From Pseudomonas viridiflava (GTDB lineage Bacteria > Pseudomonadota > Gammaproteobacteria > Pseudomonadales > Pseudomonadaceae), in contig NZ_UWFN01000328.1 in assembly GCF_900602065.1 (NCBI RefSeq), positions 186,001 to 250,000 of the forward strand: DNA of 64,000 bases, in the 5' to 3' direction. Both the position numbers and the translations under genes were made by a program. Of the stretch, positions 42,720 to 52,700 are shown piece by piece (position 1 is the first letter of the stretch; every line of letters starts with the position of its first letter). The notes beneath the pieces were generated by a model. The model was not told the origin of the DNA. It was given only the letters and a program-made list of their open reading frames with translations, and ran no database searches.

Positions 42720-44639
42720 ATGAATACGTGGTTTGCAAATATCAGCGTCAAAATGAAACTGGCGCTGGGTTTCGGCGTAGTGCTGATTCTGACTGCCGTG
42801 CTAGCCGCTACTGGCTGGAGCAGCGTCAGCAAGCTGATTGAACGCAGCGACAGGATGGTCGACATCACCCAACTCAACGCCCTGCTGGACGACGTGAACT
42901 CCGCACGCCTTCAATACGTGGTGGATAAGGGCGACGAGAAAAGCGCGGCCGTGGCACAAACGGCACTGGATGAGTTCGATGCGCAACAAAAACGCCTCGC
43001 CACAGTGTTTGCCAGCGCAACCAATCTGGGCAGCCTGCAGAAGATCAGTAGCCTGACCGCTGATTATCAGAAGTCGCTGAGCAAGATGCGCGAGGCTTAC
43101 AAAACCGACGCCGCGGTACGCAAAGAGATGGGTGTCTATGCCGTCAAAGGCGCAGAGCTGATTGGTCAGATCCTTGATGACGTGATGCAGATGCCTTCTG
43201 GTGATGAACGCTTCGCTGCCTATCAGGACATCATGAAGGCCAAGGAAAACCTGGCACTGGTGCGCTACGAAGTCCGCGGTTATACCGGCAACGCGACGAC
43301 GACCACCAAGGACAACGCGTTTCGCCAGCTCGACGCAGCACTCAAGGGCATGGAGCAACTGTACACGACCTTCGGCACCAAACATGGCGACAAGCTCAAG
43401 CAGCTCGAAACGTCGCTGATCGGCTACCGCGCCGCCGTACAGCGCTTCACAGCAGCCAATGCGGATGTCATGGACGCCACGAAAGAAACCCTTGAACAAG
43501 GGCGCGCGATCACCCAGGCCAGTGACGCGATGTACGACTTCCAGCTCAATGCTCGCGAACAGAACACCAGTCAGGCACGCACCCTGCAAATCACCTGCAC
43601 GCTGCTGGCACTGGTATTGGGCACACTTGCGGCAGCCGTCATCACCCAACAGATCAACCGTCCGCTGCGGGACACGCTGAATGTTGTCGAGCGCATTGCC
43701 TCCGGCGATCTCACACACAGTGCCGTGGTGACCCGCCGTGATGAACTGGGCGAATTGCAGCAAGGTATTCAGCGCATGGGCAGCACCCTGCGCGACTTGA
43801 TCGGCGGCATTCGTGATGGCGTCACGCAGATCGCCAGCGCTGCCGAAGAACTTTCCGCAGTGACCGAGCAGACCAGCGCGGGGGTCAACAGCCAGAAAGT
43901 CGAGACTGACCAGGTTGCCACCGCCATGAATGAAATGTCGGCCACGGTTCAGGAAGTTGCCCGCAACGCAGAACAAGCATCCCAGGCCGCTTCGGCAGCC
44001 GACAGCGAAGCCCGCGCAGGCGACAAAGTCGTCGGTGAAGCCATCGCACAAATCGAGCGCTTGGCTTCTGAAGTGGTGCGCTCCGCCGATGCGATGACTC
44101 AGCTGGAACAGGAAAGCGACAAGATCGGCAAGGTCATGGACGTGATCAAGGCGGTTGCCGAGCAAACCAACCTGCTGGCCCTCAACGCCGCCATTGAAGC
44201 GGCGCGCGCAGGCGAAGCCGGTCGTGGATTTGCCGTCGTGGCAGATGAAGTGCGTGGCTTGGCGCAACGGACCCAGCAATCGACCGAAGAAATCGAAAGC
44301 CTGGTCAGCGGCCTGCAAAACGGCACGCGTCAGGTCTCGACCATCATGCTCAGCAGCCGCGAGCTGACCGACAGCAGCGTCGCCCTGACCCGCAAAGCCG
44401 GGACCTCGCTGGGTAGCATCACCCAGACAGTCTCCAGCATTCAGGCCATGAACCAACAAATCGCCGCAGCCGCCGAACAGCAAAGCTCTGTTGCTGAAGA
44501 AATCAGCCGCAGCATCATCAGCGTTCGCGACATCTCCGAACAGACTGCCTCAGCGAGCGAGGAAACCGCAGCGTCCAGCGTTGAGCTGGCGCGTTTGGGT
44601 AATCAATTGCAGACGATGGTGAGTCATTTCAGGATTTGA
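42720..44639 (+). CDS. Methyl-accepting chemotaxis protein with HBM-type sensor domain (tandem paralogue)
   Basis: 639 residues with the same architecture as its upstream neighbour. The signalling domains are nearly identical in protein and largely in DNA, while the sensor domains (residues 35-285) have diverged strongly, so the two probably detect different ligands through the same output. AAGGAG lies 5 nt before the ATG at 42720; a 33-codon extension upstream is not coding. No CheR pentapeptide (ends VSHFRI). Confidence 0.93.
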   Translation: MNTWFANISVKMKLALGFGVVLILTAVLAATGWSSVSKLIERSDRMVDITQLNALLDDVNSARLQYVVDKGDEKSAAVAQTALDEFDAQQKRLATVFASATNLGSLQKISSLTADYQKSLSKMREAYKTDAAVRKEMGVYAVKGAELIGQILDDVMQMPSGDERFAAYQDIMKAKENLALVRYEVRGYTGNATTTTKDNAFRQLDAALKGMEQLYTTFGTKHGDKLKQLETSLIGYRAAVQRFTAANADVMDATKETLEQGRAITQASDAMYDFQLNAREQNTSQARTLQITCTLLALVLGTLAAAVITQQINRPLRDTLNVVERIASGDLTHSAVVTRRDELGELQQGIQRMGSTLRDLIGGIRDGVTQIASAAEELSAVTEQTSAGVNSQKVETDQVATAMNEMSATVQEVARNAEQASQAASAADSEARAGDKVVGEAIAQIERLASEVVRSADAMTQLEQESDKIGKVMDVIKAVAEQTNLLALNAAIEAARAGEAGRGFAVVADEVRGLAQRTQQSTEEIESLVSGLQNGTRQVSTIMLSSRELTDSSVALTRKAGTSLGSITQTVSSIQAMNQQIAAAAEQQSSVAEEISRSIISVRDISEQTASASEETAASSVELARLGNQLQTMVSHFRI

Positions 44640-44707
44640 TAACGGCTGGATACTGTCAGCTCTCGCTGATCGATACTAGGCGGATTTCATACTTCACTCT
44701 GCCCTTA

Positions 44708-44729
44708 AAGCCCGGCTTCCGCCGGGCTT
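44708..44729 (+). terminator. Intrinsic terminator after the second chemoreceptor gene
   Basis: Perfect 9-bp stem AAGCCCGGC/GCCGGGCTT, loop TTCC, followed by ATTTC, 69 nt past the stop. Confidence 0.7.
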
Positions 44730-44889
44730 ATTTCGACTCAACAAAATACACCGCAGACACCTGCCCGAGCAGCGCAACATTTCGTCGCTCCAACAATGCC
44801 GATATCCCTTCTGTCGACTATATTGACGAACCTGTGTACTGACGCGATGAAGTATCCGCTTGATGACACTTTCATTCGTGGAGAAAAAA

Positions 44890-45606
44890 GTGCAGACAGA
44901 AAACGAAGATCAGGCGTGGATCGAATACAGAGCGCGCTTCTCGGAAGTTTACGATGACTCCAATTACGCCAGTCCCTTGCAGGCCTACGTGATGCGCGCC
45001 AGCCACCGGCTAGTAGAGAAAGACTTTACCTCGTCAGACTATTTCTCAAAGGTACTTGAGATCGGAGCCGGCACGGGGGAACACCTGGCGTTCGTCCAGC
45101 ATGGATTCGGGGAGTACACGCTCAGTGATATGGATCAGAAAACCCTTGAGGTAGCAAAGGCAAAGATTTCAGGTACAGGCCGTGGAAAACTGCTGTTCGA
45201 AGTACAGACGGGCGGACGGTTAGACTACCCGGACAACACATTTGATCGTGTGATAGCCACCCATGTGCTAGAACATATTTATCACCCTCACCTTGCCCTG
45301 AAGGAGTGGATGAGAGTGCTGAAACCCGGAGGGACGCTGTCCATATTGATCCCTACCGACCCTGGTATGGCATGGCGGCTCGGTCGCCATCTAGGGCCTC
45401 GCAAAAACGCGATTGCCCAAGGGATTGCATACGATTACGTCATGGCACGCGAGCATGTGAACCCCTGCAACAATCTTATTGCAATACTGCGCCATTACTT
45501 CGATCACGCTCAGGAACATTGGTGGCCCCTCCCAGTCCCCTCCATTGACCTGAATCTATTCTTTTCATTCAACACCATCCTTGGCAAACCTGCTTCTCAC
45601 ACCTGA
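44890..45606 (+). CDS. Class I SAM-dependent methyltransferase
   Basis: 238 residues from a GTG with GGAG 6 nt upstream (an ATG at 44863 in the same frame has no such site). SAM-binding motif I VLEIGAGTGEHL, then the acidic end of motif II (LSDMD), and the ATHVLEHIYHP and RVLKPGGTLSILIPTD post-motifs are clear. The upstream flank is free of other genes, and it is followed by a glycosyltransferase cassette, so a sugar or lipid carrier intermediate is a likely substrate. The codon and base composition becomes more AT-rich from here to about 49.7 kb. Confidence 0.85.
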   Translation: MQTENEDQAWIEYRARFSEVYDDSNYASPLQAYVMRASHRLVEKDFTSSDYFSKVLEIGAGTGEHLAFVQHGFGEYTLSDMDQKTLEVAKAKISGTGRGKLLFEVQTGGRLDYPDNTFDRVIATHVLEHIYHPHLALKEWMRVLKPGGTLSILIPTDPGMAWRLGRHLGPRKNAIAQGIAYDYVMAREHVNPCNNLIAILRHYFDHAQEHWWPLPVPSIDLNLFFSFNTILGKPASHT

Positions 45607-45808
45607 CTGTAACGATGGACTAACACATTGAAAGTGTAAATAAAACTGACACCTTTGTTGTTAACTTTACATAGCACCCAGTGGCAGCATGCTTCTTTAC
45701 GTATGATGTATAGTAAACAGGCACCCGCAGATTAGCGCTCCTTGGCATTAGCGTTTGTTTTTCTGAATCGATTAAACATGATTTTAGGAATAGAAGGCTG
45801 CCAATCAA

Positions 45809-46825
45809 ATGACGTCAAATCTGCCGTATCTGGAACCCAAAGTCGCGGTTGTAATCCCGTGCTTCAAGGTATGTCGACACATACTCTCCGTCATTAAATT
45901 GATCGGCCGCGAAGTCACCCGCATTTATGTCGTCGATGATAAATGCCCTGAAGGCACGGGCCAATTCATCAACGAGCATTGTACGGATCCACGTGTGAAG
46001 GTCATTTTCAATCCCGAAAACAGGGGGGTTGGCGGTGCAGTGATGAGCGGATATGCAGCGGCGCTGGCGGACAATATGAACATCATTGTCAAAGTCGATG
46101 GCGACGGCCAGATGAATCCCGCCTTGATACCTGATTTCATCGCACCTCTTTTATCGGGTGAAGCGGACTACACCAAAGGGAACCGTTTCTACAATCTCGA
46201 AGAAATACGACAGATGCCTACCGCACGCCTGTTAGGGAACACTGCACTTTCTTTCATGACCAAATTATCCTCCGGCTATTGGGACCTGTTTGACCCCACA
46301 AACGGCTATACCGCGATTCATGCCGACGTGGCCAGAAATTTACCGTTGACTAAAATAAGCGCTCGTTATTTTTTCGAAACAGACATGTTATTTCGACTCA
46401 ACACTCTGCGTGCTGTGGTCATTGATATTCCAATGGACGCCCAGTATGCCGACGAAATCAGCAACCTGAAAATTTCCCGAATCGCAGGTGAGTTCTTGGT
46501 TAAAAATACTCGTAACACCCTCAAGCGAATATTTTACAACTACTACTTACGCGACATGTCGCTGGCATCTTTTGAGCTACCGCTAGGTGTCCTGCTGCTG
46601 CTATTCGGTACTATTTTTGGCCTGTGGCACTGGCTGGATTCAATTCATACTGGAACCGTGACCTCTGCAGGAACCGTGATGCTTTCCGCGTTGCCTGTTT
46701 TGTTAGGCACTCAGTTCATCCTCGCCTTTATCGGTTACGACGTGCAGTCGATACCGAAACGCCCACGGCATCTAAGGCGCCCTTACATTAATAAATCCGA
46801 CTCACAAAGAACGCTGAACTCATGA
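45809..46825 (+). CDS. GT2 glycosyltransferase, GtrB/dolichol-phosphate-mannose-synthase-like
   Basis: 338 residues: a cytoplasmic GT-A domain (VAVVIPCFK at 12-20, VVDDKCPEGT, and the catalytic KVDGDGQMNP near 95) followed by two membrane helices near 248-270 and 285-310. Such enzymes load a sugar onto undecaprenyl phosphate at the inner face of the membrane. The following two genes supply a flippase and a GT-C transferase, so this begins a sugar-decoration pathway. Stop and next start overlap by 4 nt. Confidence 0.88.
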   Translation: MTSNLPYLEPKVAVVIPCFKVCRHILSVIKLIGREVTRIYVVDDKCPEGTGQFINEHCTDPRVKVIFNPENRGVGGAVMSGYAAALADNMNIIVKVDGDGQMNPALIPDFIAPLLSGEADYTKGNRFYNLEEIRQMPTARLLGNTALSFMTKLSSGYWDLFDPTNGYTAIHADVARNLPLTKISARYFFETDMLFRLNTLRAVVIDIPMDAQYADEISNLKISRIAGEFLVKNTRNTLKRIFYNYYLRDMSLASFELPLGVLLLLFGTIFGLWHWLDSIHTGTVTSAGTVMLSALPVLLGTQFILAFIGYDVQSIPKRPRHLRRPYINKSDSQRTLNS

Positions 46826-47160
46826 CCTATTTAATTGCCTTGTTTTGCGTCCTTGGCCTAGCGGCGGGGCAAATACTTTTCAAACTCAGCGCCACATCAC
46901 TGCACAGAGCAGGTACATTTTTCGATGTTTCCACGATGGCTTATTTTTTTATCGCATTGATGTTGTATGGGCTCACGACTGTCGGCTGGGTATGGGTCTT
47001 GCAAAAAGTAGAACTCGGAAAAATATACCCGCTGATGGCTATCGCCTTCGTCATTGTGCCTTTGGCCAGCCATCTACTGCTGGGTGAGAAATTTCAACCT
47101 CAATACTTCATCGGTGTAGCGTTGATCATCGCGGGTATTGTCATTGCGGTGAGATCATGA
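46822..47160 (+). CDS. SMR/EmrE-like small membrane protein, probable undecaprenyl-phospho-sugar flippase
   Basis: 112 residues, four predicted helices of the small-multidrug-resistance/ArnE type with a membrane glutamate in VELGKIYPLMA. Placed between a GtrB-like transferase and a GT-C-like protein, overlapping both genes by 4 nt, it most likely flips the carrier-linked sugar to the periplasm, replacing the GtrA flippase of classic gtr operons. Drug efflux is less likely in this context. Confidence 0.82.
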   Translation: MTYLIALFCVLGLAAGQILFKLSATSLHRAGTFFDVSTMAYFFIALMLYGLTTVGWVWVLQKVELGKIYPLMAIAFVIVPLASHLLLGEKFQPQYFIGVALIIAGIVIAVRS

Positions 47161-49709
47161 AGACAACTCATGAAAGGCGAACAATGACATTTTTAACTCG
47201 AATGGTTTTTAGGTATTACAAGCCTTTGCGCGGACTTATCGCCCTAGGCATCGTTGCATTTGCGTCCACCAGCGTGTGGGCTGCTCCACCACCCAACGGA
47301 GCGAACATTGAAGGACAGGGGCACGTAGACTCGATTACCTTCGATGGTCAACGCATCACCGCACTTGGATGGGCTGCTAAAAACCTGGCCAATAAACAAC
47401 TCACTACGATCAGCATCTACTTCGATGAAAAAATCGTTTACGAAGGTGCATTTGAACACTTTGCCAGACCTGACGTCGCAAGCAGCACAGCCCGTGCCGA
47501 CTGGCTGGATACCGGGTGGAAGGTATCCTTCGAGTTACCGGACGAGGTCAAGAAAGGACAATACAACGTCTCAGTTGATGCTCGAACAGGATCAGAAAGC
47601 CCAGTCAAGCTCGCAACCTCAGACACTTCGCAGATAGTCTCGATCACGACGTCTCCTCGAGACGAGAAAAACCTCATACGGAGCGTAAAGCTGACAATAG
47701 CCTGCGCGCTGATATTTCTGGTGACGTGCTTCATTAAGTCAACTCAACTGAATGGGCTGATCAGACGCAAATTCGGAATCAAGCTATCGGAGCCATCTTT
47801 TTTCAGCCTGGCGGTCCTGCTGGTGTCGTTCGTGTTTGTGAGCATTGGGCTAACAGGCTCCTCACTGCAACTAGGTCAAACCAGCGCGCCATTCATTAAT
47901 GTCAATGGCACTAACATCATGGCCGGCTACCAGGCAATAAGAAGTGATGAGTGGTTAGTTATCACTCCGCTTGCAATTGCGCAATACGAGCATGAACCAC
48001 GATTTCCCATTGTGAATAAAAACATAGGCGAAGATGGTCAGAATATGTTGGTCGTAGGAATGACGGGGGCTCCGGTCGCTCATATTTCAGCCCTTGCGAA
48101 ACCCGCGACCTGGGGTTTTTTTCTGTTTGATCTGAAACGAGCACTTTCCTGGAATTGGTGCTTTTCGATTGTGGGCTGCTTTCTTGCTTTGGCCTATACG
48201 CTCAACAGGCTTTCAGCCGCTCACTGGAAACAAGGCTTTCTGTTTTCCGGACTCTTCTGCTGCGCCCCTTACATTGTGGGATGGTCAAATTGGCCGGCTT
48301 ACACTGTCTTCTTCCCCTGCATTATCTTTCTGTGTGTTTTGCGAATATTAAATACCACCTCGGCCTACACATTATTGCTATCTGGTATTTTGCTAGGTAT
48401 TGCAGGCGCCGGATTTGTCTTCGTGCTCTACCCTGCCTGGCAAATTACCGTAGGCTACGTCTTCGTCGCGCTGACGATTGGCATTCTGATAAAAGAGAAA
48501 TTATACAGCGCGCTTACAGGCCGCAGAGTGATCACCTTTATCTGTGCAATGAGCATCGCCGGTGTAATGGTGGGCGCCTGGTGGATGGATGCCAATAATG
48601 CGATTCATACAATGGCTCAGACGGTCTATCCGGGACAACGTATGGCGACGGGTGGAGAGATGACGCTACCTGTCCTGCTGCGCGGCTTCACCAATATTTC
48701 AACACTGAACCATCTGAGCAGTACTTTTAGCAACCAAAGCGAGATCGCTTCATTTTATTACCTGCTGCTGCCACTGGGCGTGTTGCTGGTGCTTCGTGCT
48801 ATCTATCAGCCGCTTGATGCTCTGGAATGGGCAGTCACGCTGATGACCGGATTTATCCTTTTTTATATGTTCGTCGGCCTACCTGCCGGCCTGTCGAAAA
48901 TCTTGCTGTGGAGCCATGTCCCCGCGAGCCGTGCCGACCTTGCCTTGGGTCTTGCGACGTTAGTGCTTACGCACCTGCTATTTTCTAGCAGCAGGCAAGG
49001 TGAACCAAAGGCTCCCGGGGCTACAGTATCGGGAATAGCTGCCGCAACTGCTCTGCTTTGGGTATACATCATCTACCGAAACATCAGGCAATTAGACAAC
49101 TCGCTGCTGACCGGCCTCACCCCGCCCATCATGACCGCAATGCTCTTTACTGTTGCCGCAATAAGTTACTTCCTGATCACACGAAACTTAAAAAGCTTCA
49201 TCGTCACGAGCCTGGCGCTTTCACTGGCTACCACCGCGACTTTCAATCCAGTGAATATCGCGCCTCGCTCAATAGACATAGCGGGAACGGCCGGGAACAG
49301 CATGAATTTGGCTGATGTACTCAAACACAAAAAAGTCCTGATGATGGATAACCCTGTCAGCCCGATGTTTCTGGCTGCTGCTGGAGTACCTATCGTGAAC
49401 GGTGTTTTTTATTACCCACAAAAGTCCCTGTGGTCACGACTTGATCCCTCAAACAGTCAGTCAAATACTCACAACCGGTATCAACATGTTTTATATACGG
49501 GGAAACAGGACGCTCGCGAGAACGTCGTAATCGATAACCCGAATCCCGATATAGTGAGGATTACTGTAAAACTCCAGGGCTTTGATTTCCGGCTGTCAGG
49601 TGCACAGGTGGTGCTTGCGACGGACGCTCAGAAAACAGCATTGGCTGCGAACGCAAGCTTGTCGTTTCTGACGTCGCTAAGTGGTTGGAGCGTCTTCACA
49701 GTCAACTAA
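47157..49709 (+). CDS. Large polytopic membrane protein, probable GT-C glycosyltransferase (GtrC-like role)
   Basis: 850 residues. A first helix (residues about 25-43), a soluble segment of about 120 residues, and then 11 or more hydrophobic helices to about residue 690, ending in a C-terminal periplasmic-looking domain. The short acidic RSDEWL motif near residue 262, after a helix, is typical of several GT-C-type families. No close family is recognised by name. Position after the flippase (4-nt overlap) fits a transferase that adds the flipped sugar to a surface glycan. An internal ATG (codon 10, AAAGG upstream) may be the true start. The stop overlaps the convergent gene by 4 nt. Confidence 0.8.
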   Translation: MKTTHERRTMTFLTRMVFRYYKPLRGLIALGIVAFASTSVWAAPPPNGANIEGQGHVDSITFDGQRITALGWAAKNLANKQLTTISIYFDEKIVYEGAFEHFARPDVASSTARADWLDTGWKVSFELPDEVKKGQYNVSVDARTGSESPVKLATSDTSQIVSITTSPRDEKNLIRSVKLTIACALIFLVTCFIKSTQLNGLIRRKFGIKLSEPSFFSLAVLLVSFVFVSIGLTGSSLQLGQTSAPFINVNGTNIMAGYQAIRSDEWLVITPLAIAQYEHEPRFPIVNKNIGEDGQNMLVVGMTGAPVAHISALAKPATWGFFLFDLKRALSWNWCFSIVGCFLALAYTLNRLSAAHWKQGFLFSGLFCCAPYIVGWSNWPAYTVFFPCIIFLCVLRILNTTSAYTLLLSGILLGIAGAGFVFVLYPAWQITVGYVFVALTIGILIKEKLYSALTGRRVITFICAMSIAGVMVGAWWMDANNAIHTMAQTVYPGQRMATGGEMTLPVLLRGFTNISTLNHLSSTFSNQSEIASFYYLLLPLGVLLVLRAIYQPLDALEWAVTLMTGFILFYMFVGLPAGLSKILLWSHVPASRADLALGLATLVLTHLLFSSSRQGEPKAPGATVSGIAAATALLWVYIIYRNIRQLDNSLLTGLTPPIMTAMLFTVAAISYFLITRNLKSFIVTSLALSLATTATFNPVNIAPRSIDIAGTAGNSMNLADVLKHKKVLMMDNPVSPMFLAAAGVPIVNGVFYYPQKSLWSRLDPSNSQSNTHNRYQHVLYTGKQDARENVVIDNPNPDIVRITVKLQGFDFRLSGAQVVLATDAQKTALAANASLSFLTSLSGWSVFTVN

Positions 49710-52700
49710 ACCCGCGGCGGCCACGCGAGGCCGAAGTCTTCATGGTCCAGGGTCAGGTTGGGGTTGTAGGCGTAATCCACCTTGATCTCTGGCCACCTGG
49801 CGAGCATGTAATCAATCTCGCGCTTGAAGCGCTTTTTCTTGCGGCGCGTGTCTTCCGCACCTCGAGTCGCTGACTCGTGGTGATACAGCTCGGCAAACGG
49901 CGTATACACATTCACGTAACCGGCTTCGCGGACGCGTAAACAGAAATCGACATCGTTGAAAGCGACTTTGAGGTTGACCTCATCCAGCCCGTTGACCTGC
50001 TCGAATACTGACTTTCTGATAACCATGCACGCAGCCGTGACAGCGGACATTTCCTGGATCAATGAAGCACGACAGAAATAGCCGTACTCTCCTTTGGGCA
50101 GGTATTTGTGTGAGTGCCCGGCGACTCCGCCTACCCCGACGATAACACCAGCATGCTGGAGGCGGTCGTCGGGATACCAGAGGCGAGCGCCCACGGCGCC
50201 CACTTCTGGCAGCACCGCCAGCGACACCATTTCTTCCAGCCAATCCGGACTGATGACTTCAATATCGTTATTGATCAGCCCCACTAATTCGCCGCGGGCC
50301 TGGCTTACCGCGAGATTATTCAGTGCTGAATAATTGAACGGACGCTCATCGCGCAACACGAGAACGTTGGCTTCGGTCTCAAGAGTTGCGAAATAACGAA
50401 GCGACGCTTCATCGTCTGAGCCGTTATCCACCAAAATGATTTCGTAGTTTTTATAGGTCGTCAGTTGTCGAATGCTGTCGATGCATTGTTTGACCAGCGC
50501 GTGCGCATTGCGCGTTGGAATGATGAGACTCACCAAGGGCAAAACATCAGGCAACCGATGACGAACCCGATACATGCCCATGGGCAGTAACTCTGCGTGA
50601 GCAGCCATGGATTGACGTTGCAGATGCTCGTTCAGCGCTTTGACTCCGGCCTCTGCCGCGTACGGCTTCTGATCTCCGCCTTGAGCGGTGCTGCCCTCGT
50701 GAATTCGCCAGTGATATAGCACTCGAGGGATGTGCACGATCTGGTCCGGCCTCAGCAATTCGATACAGCGCATGGCCAGGTCGTAATCCTGCGCGCCCTC
50801 GAACCCCAGACGGAAATCCCCGGCTTGCTCAACAATATCGCGCCGATAGACAGCAAGGTGGCAAATCATGTTCTGCGAGCGAAACAGGAACGCATTCCAG
50901 TCCGGCTTGAAATAAGCACTGCTGCGATTGCCCTGAAGATCAATCTTGTCTTCATCCGAATAGATCAGCCCGACCTCGGGATTTTCCACGACCGTGCGCG
51001 CCACCCAATACAAGGCGTGTTCTGCGATCAGATCGTCGTTGTCCATCAGCGCCAGATAGTCCCCGCTGGCGAGCTCCATCGCCGAGTTACTCGCTGCGCA
51101 GATGTGACCATTGTGTTCGCGAAAAACCACTTTGATCTGCTGGTCGTCGTGCTGGAGTTGCTCAAGGTAGTCTCGAACATCAGGGTTGGTAGAGCCGTCA
51201 TCGGCAATACACAGCTCCCAATGGGGATATAGCTGATAACGCACGCTGTCGATGGCAGCCCGCAGTAAATCCAGGGGAGGATCGAACACCGGCATGATGA
51301 TGGAAATCAGCGGTTGTTTATCCCAGGTGCGGATATGTTCGGTTATCTCCCAGCGCGACTGGACGCTCAACGTGTCATAGCGCTCGATCCAGGCCGCATA
51401 GTCGTGGCGGCTGGGTACTTCGGGAGCCAACAGGTTTTCGTTCTGACCATGATCGGTGCCGCTGAACCAGCGCACCCGATCGACGAGCCCCTTGACGCCG
51501 TACTGCCTGAGAACGCGAACGGTCCGACCGATAGTCTCCGTCAGCCCGCCACCACGCTGGACCATCATGGGGACCATTGCCGAGAGGCGTTTGACGCGTC
51601 TGATCGCACCGATCGATTTGCGCACGGGCGCTGCAAGCCTGCGACTGTATGAAGTTTCGAGCGCGATGATGTGCAGATTCAAACGATGAATAAGGGTGTC
51701 TTTGTCAATCTGTTGCGTCAGTAAGGCATGCTTGAGGAGCTCGATCTGCGCATCACGCTGACTGACAATTTCACTCTGATTGCCAAGCAGGCGTTCGATG
51801 GTCTCAAGAGTATGCTGATCGGTTTCAACAACGCTTTCGGCGGTGACCCGCCCCAGTTCCCCTACGCTCTTGTTCAGCGCCTGGATTTGTTCGGCCAGCG
51901 GCGCCAGCGAACTCTGAAATACCTGTTGATACTGGCTGATGGTATTGAGCTCGACACTGACCAGCCTGGCCATGACCTCATCGGTGTACAGCACCAGATC
52001 AAGGTGCAGACTGAGATGCTCGACGTCTTCAATGAAAGACAGATCAACCGGTAACTCCAGATAAGGATCATCATCCAGACTCAAAAAGAAGACCGGCACC
52101 CCGGACTTTTCGACCCTCATCACTCCAGAGGTCGCGATCAGGCTGTCGATATGCCGATCCCATGCCCAGACTTCGTTCTCGCCCCTGAGCAGCCGCACGT
52201 TATCCAGCGCAAATGATACTTTCTGGTCAACCGGATCCAGCCTTAAACGCCGGAGCCGCGTGGGGATCGTTGAAAATGAAAAATGCAGTTGTTGATGCCC
52301 TGGAATCAACGACTGTGCGATGCAGGCGGACTCTTTGAACTCACCATCGCCATTGCTGTAATACAGCTTGGCGTGCAGCGGTGCCGGCACAGGCACCACC
52401 TTCTGATTGATCGGCTCATTGGGCTTCCAATCAAGAAACTCACTGGCCGCACGTCCCGTTACAAAAGCTTGAAATTGTGCCTCACGGTCGATGTAGCGGG
52501 TCAGGTCATCGTCTGAAACCAGGATGCCCGCTTTGCGCAAACTATCCACGATAAAAAAACGGCGACTGGGCGGCATGATGCTCGGGTGAAATGGAGTTGC
52601 ATTGGCAATCAGCAACAACAATGCGCGCAGCAGGAGATGCCCCAACTCCACGCCACCGGATACTTCCCATTCAACATCGATCAGTGATGGCGTGCCATTT

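Noticed and set aside
42801..44483. 560-codon open frame antisense to the second chemoreceptor
   Set aside because: Mirror of coiled-coil coding sequence; a matching antisense frame exists on the paralogue, so it reflects shared composition, not a gene.
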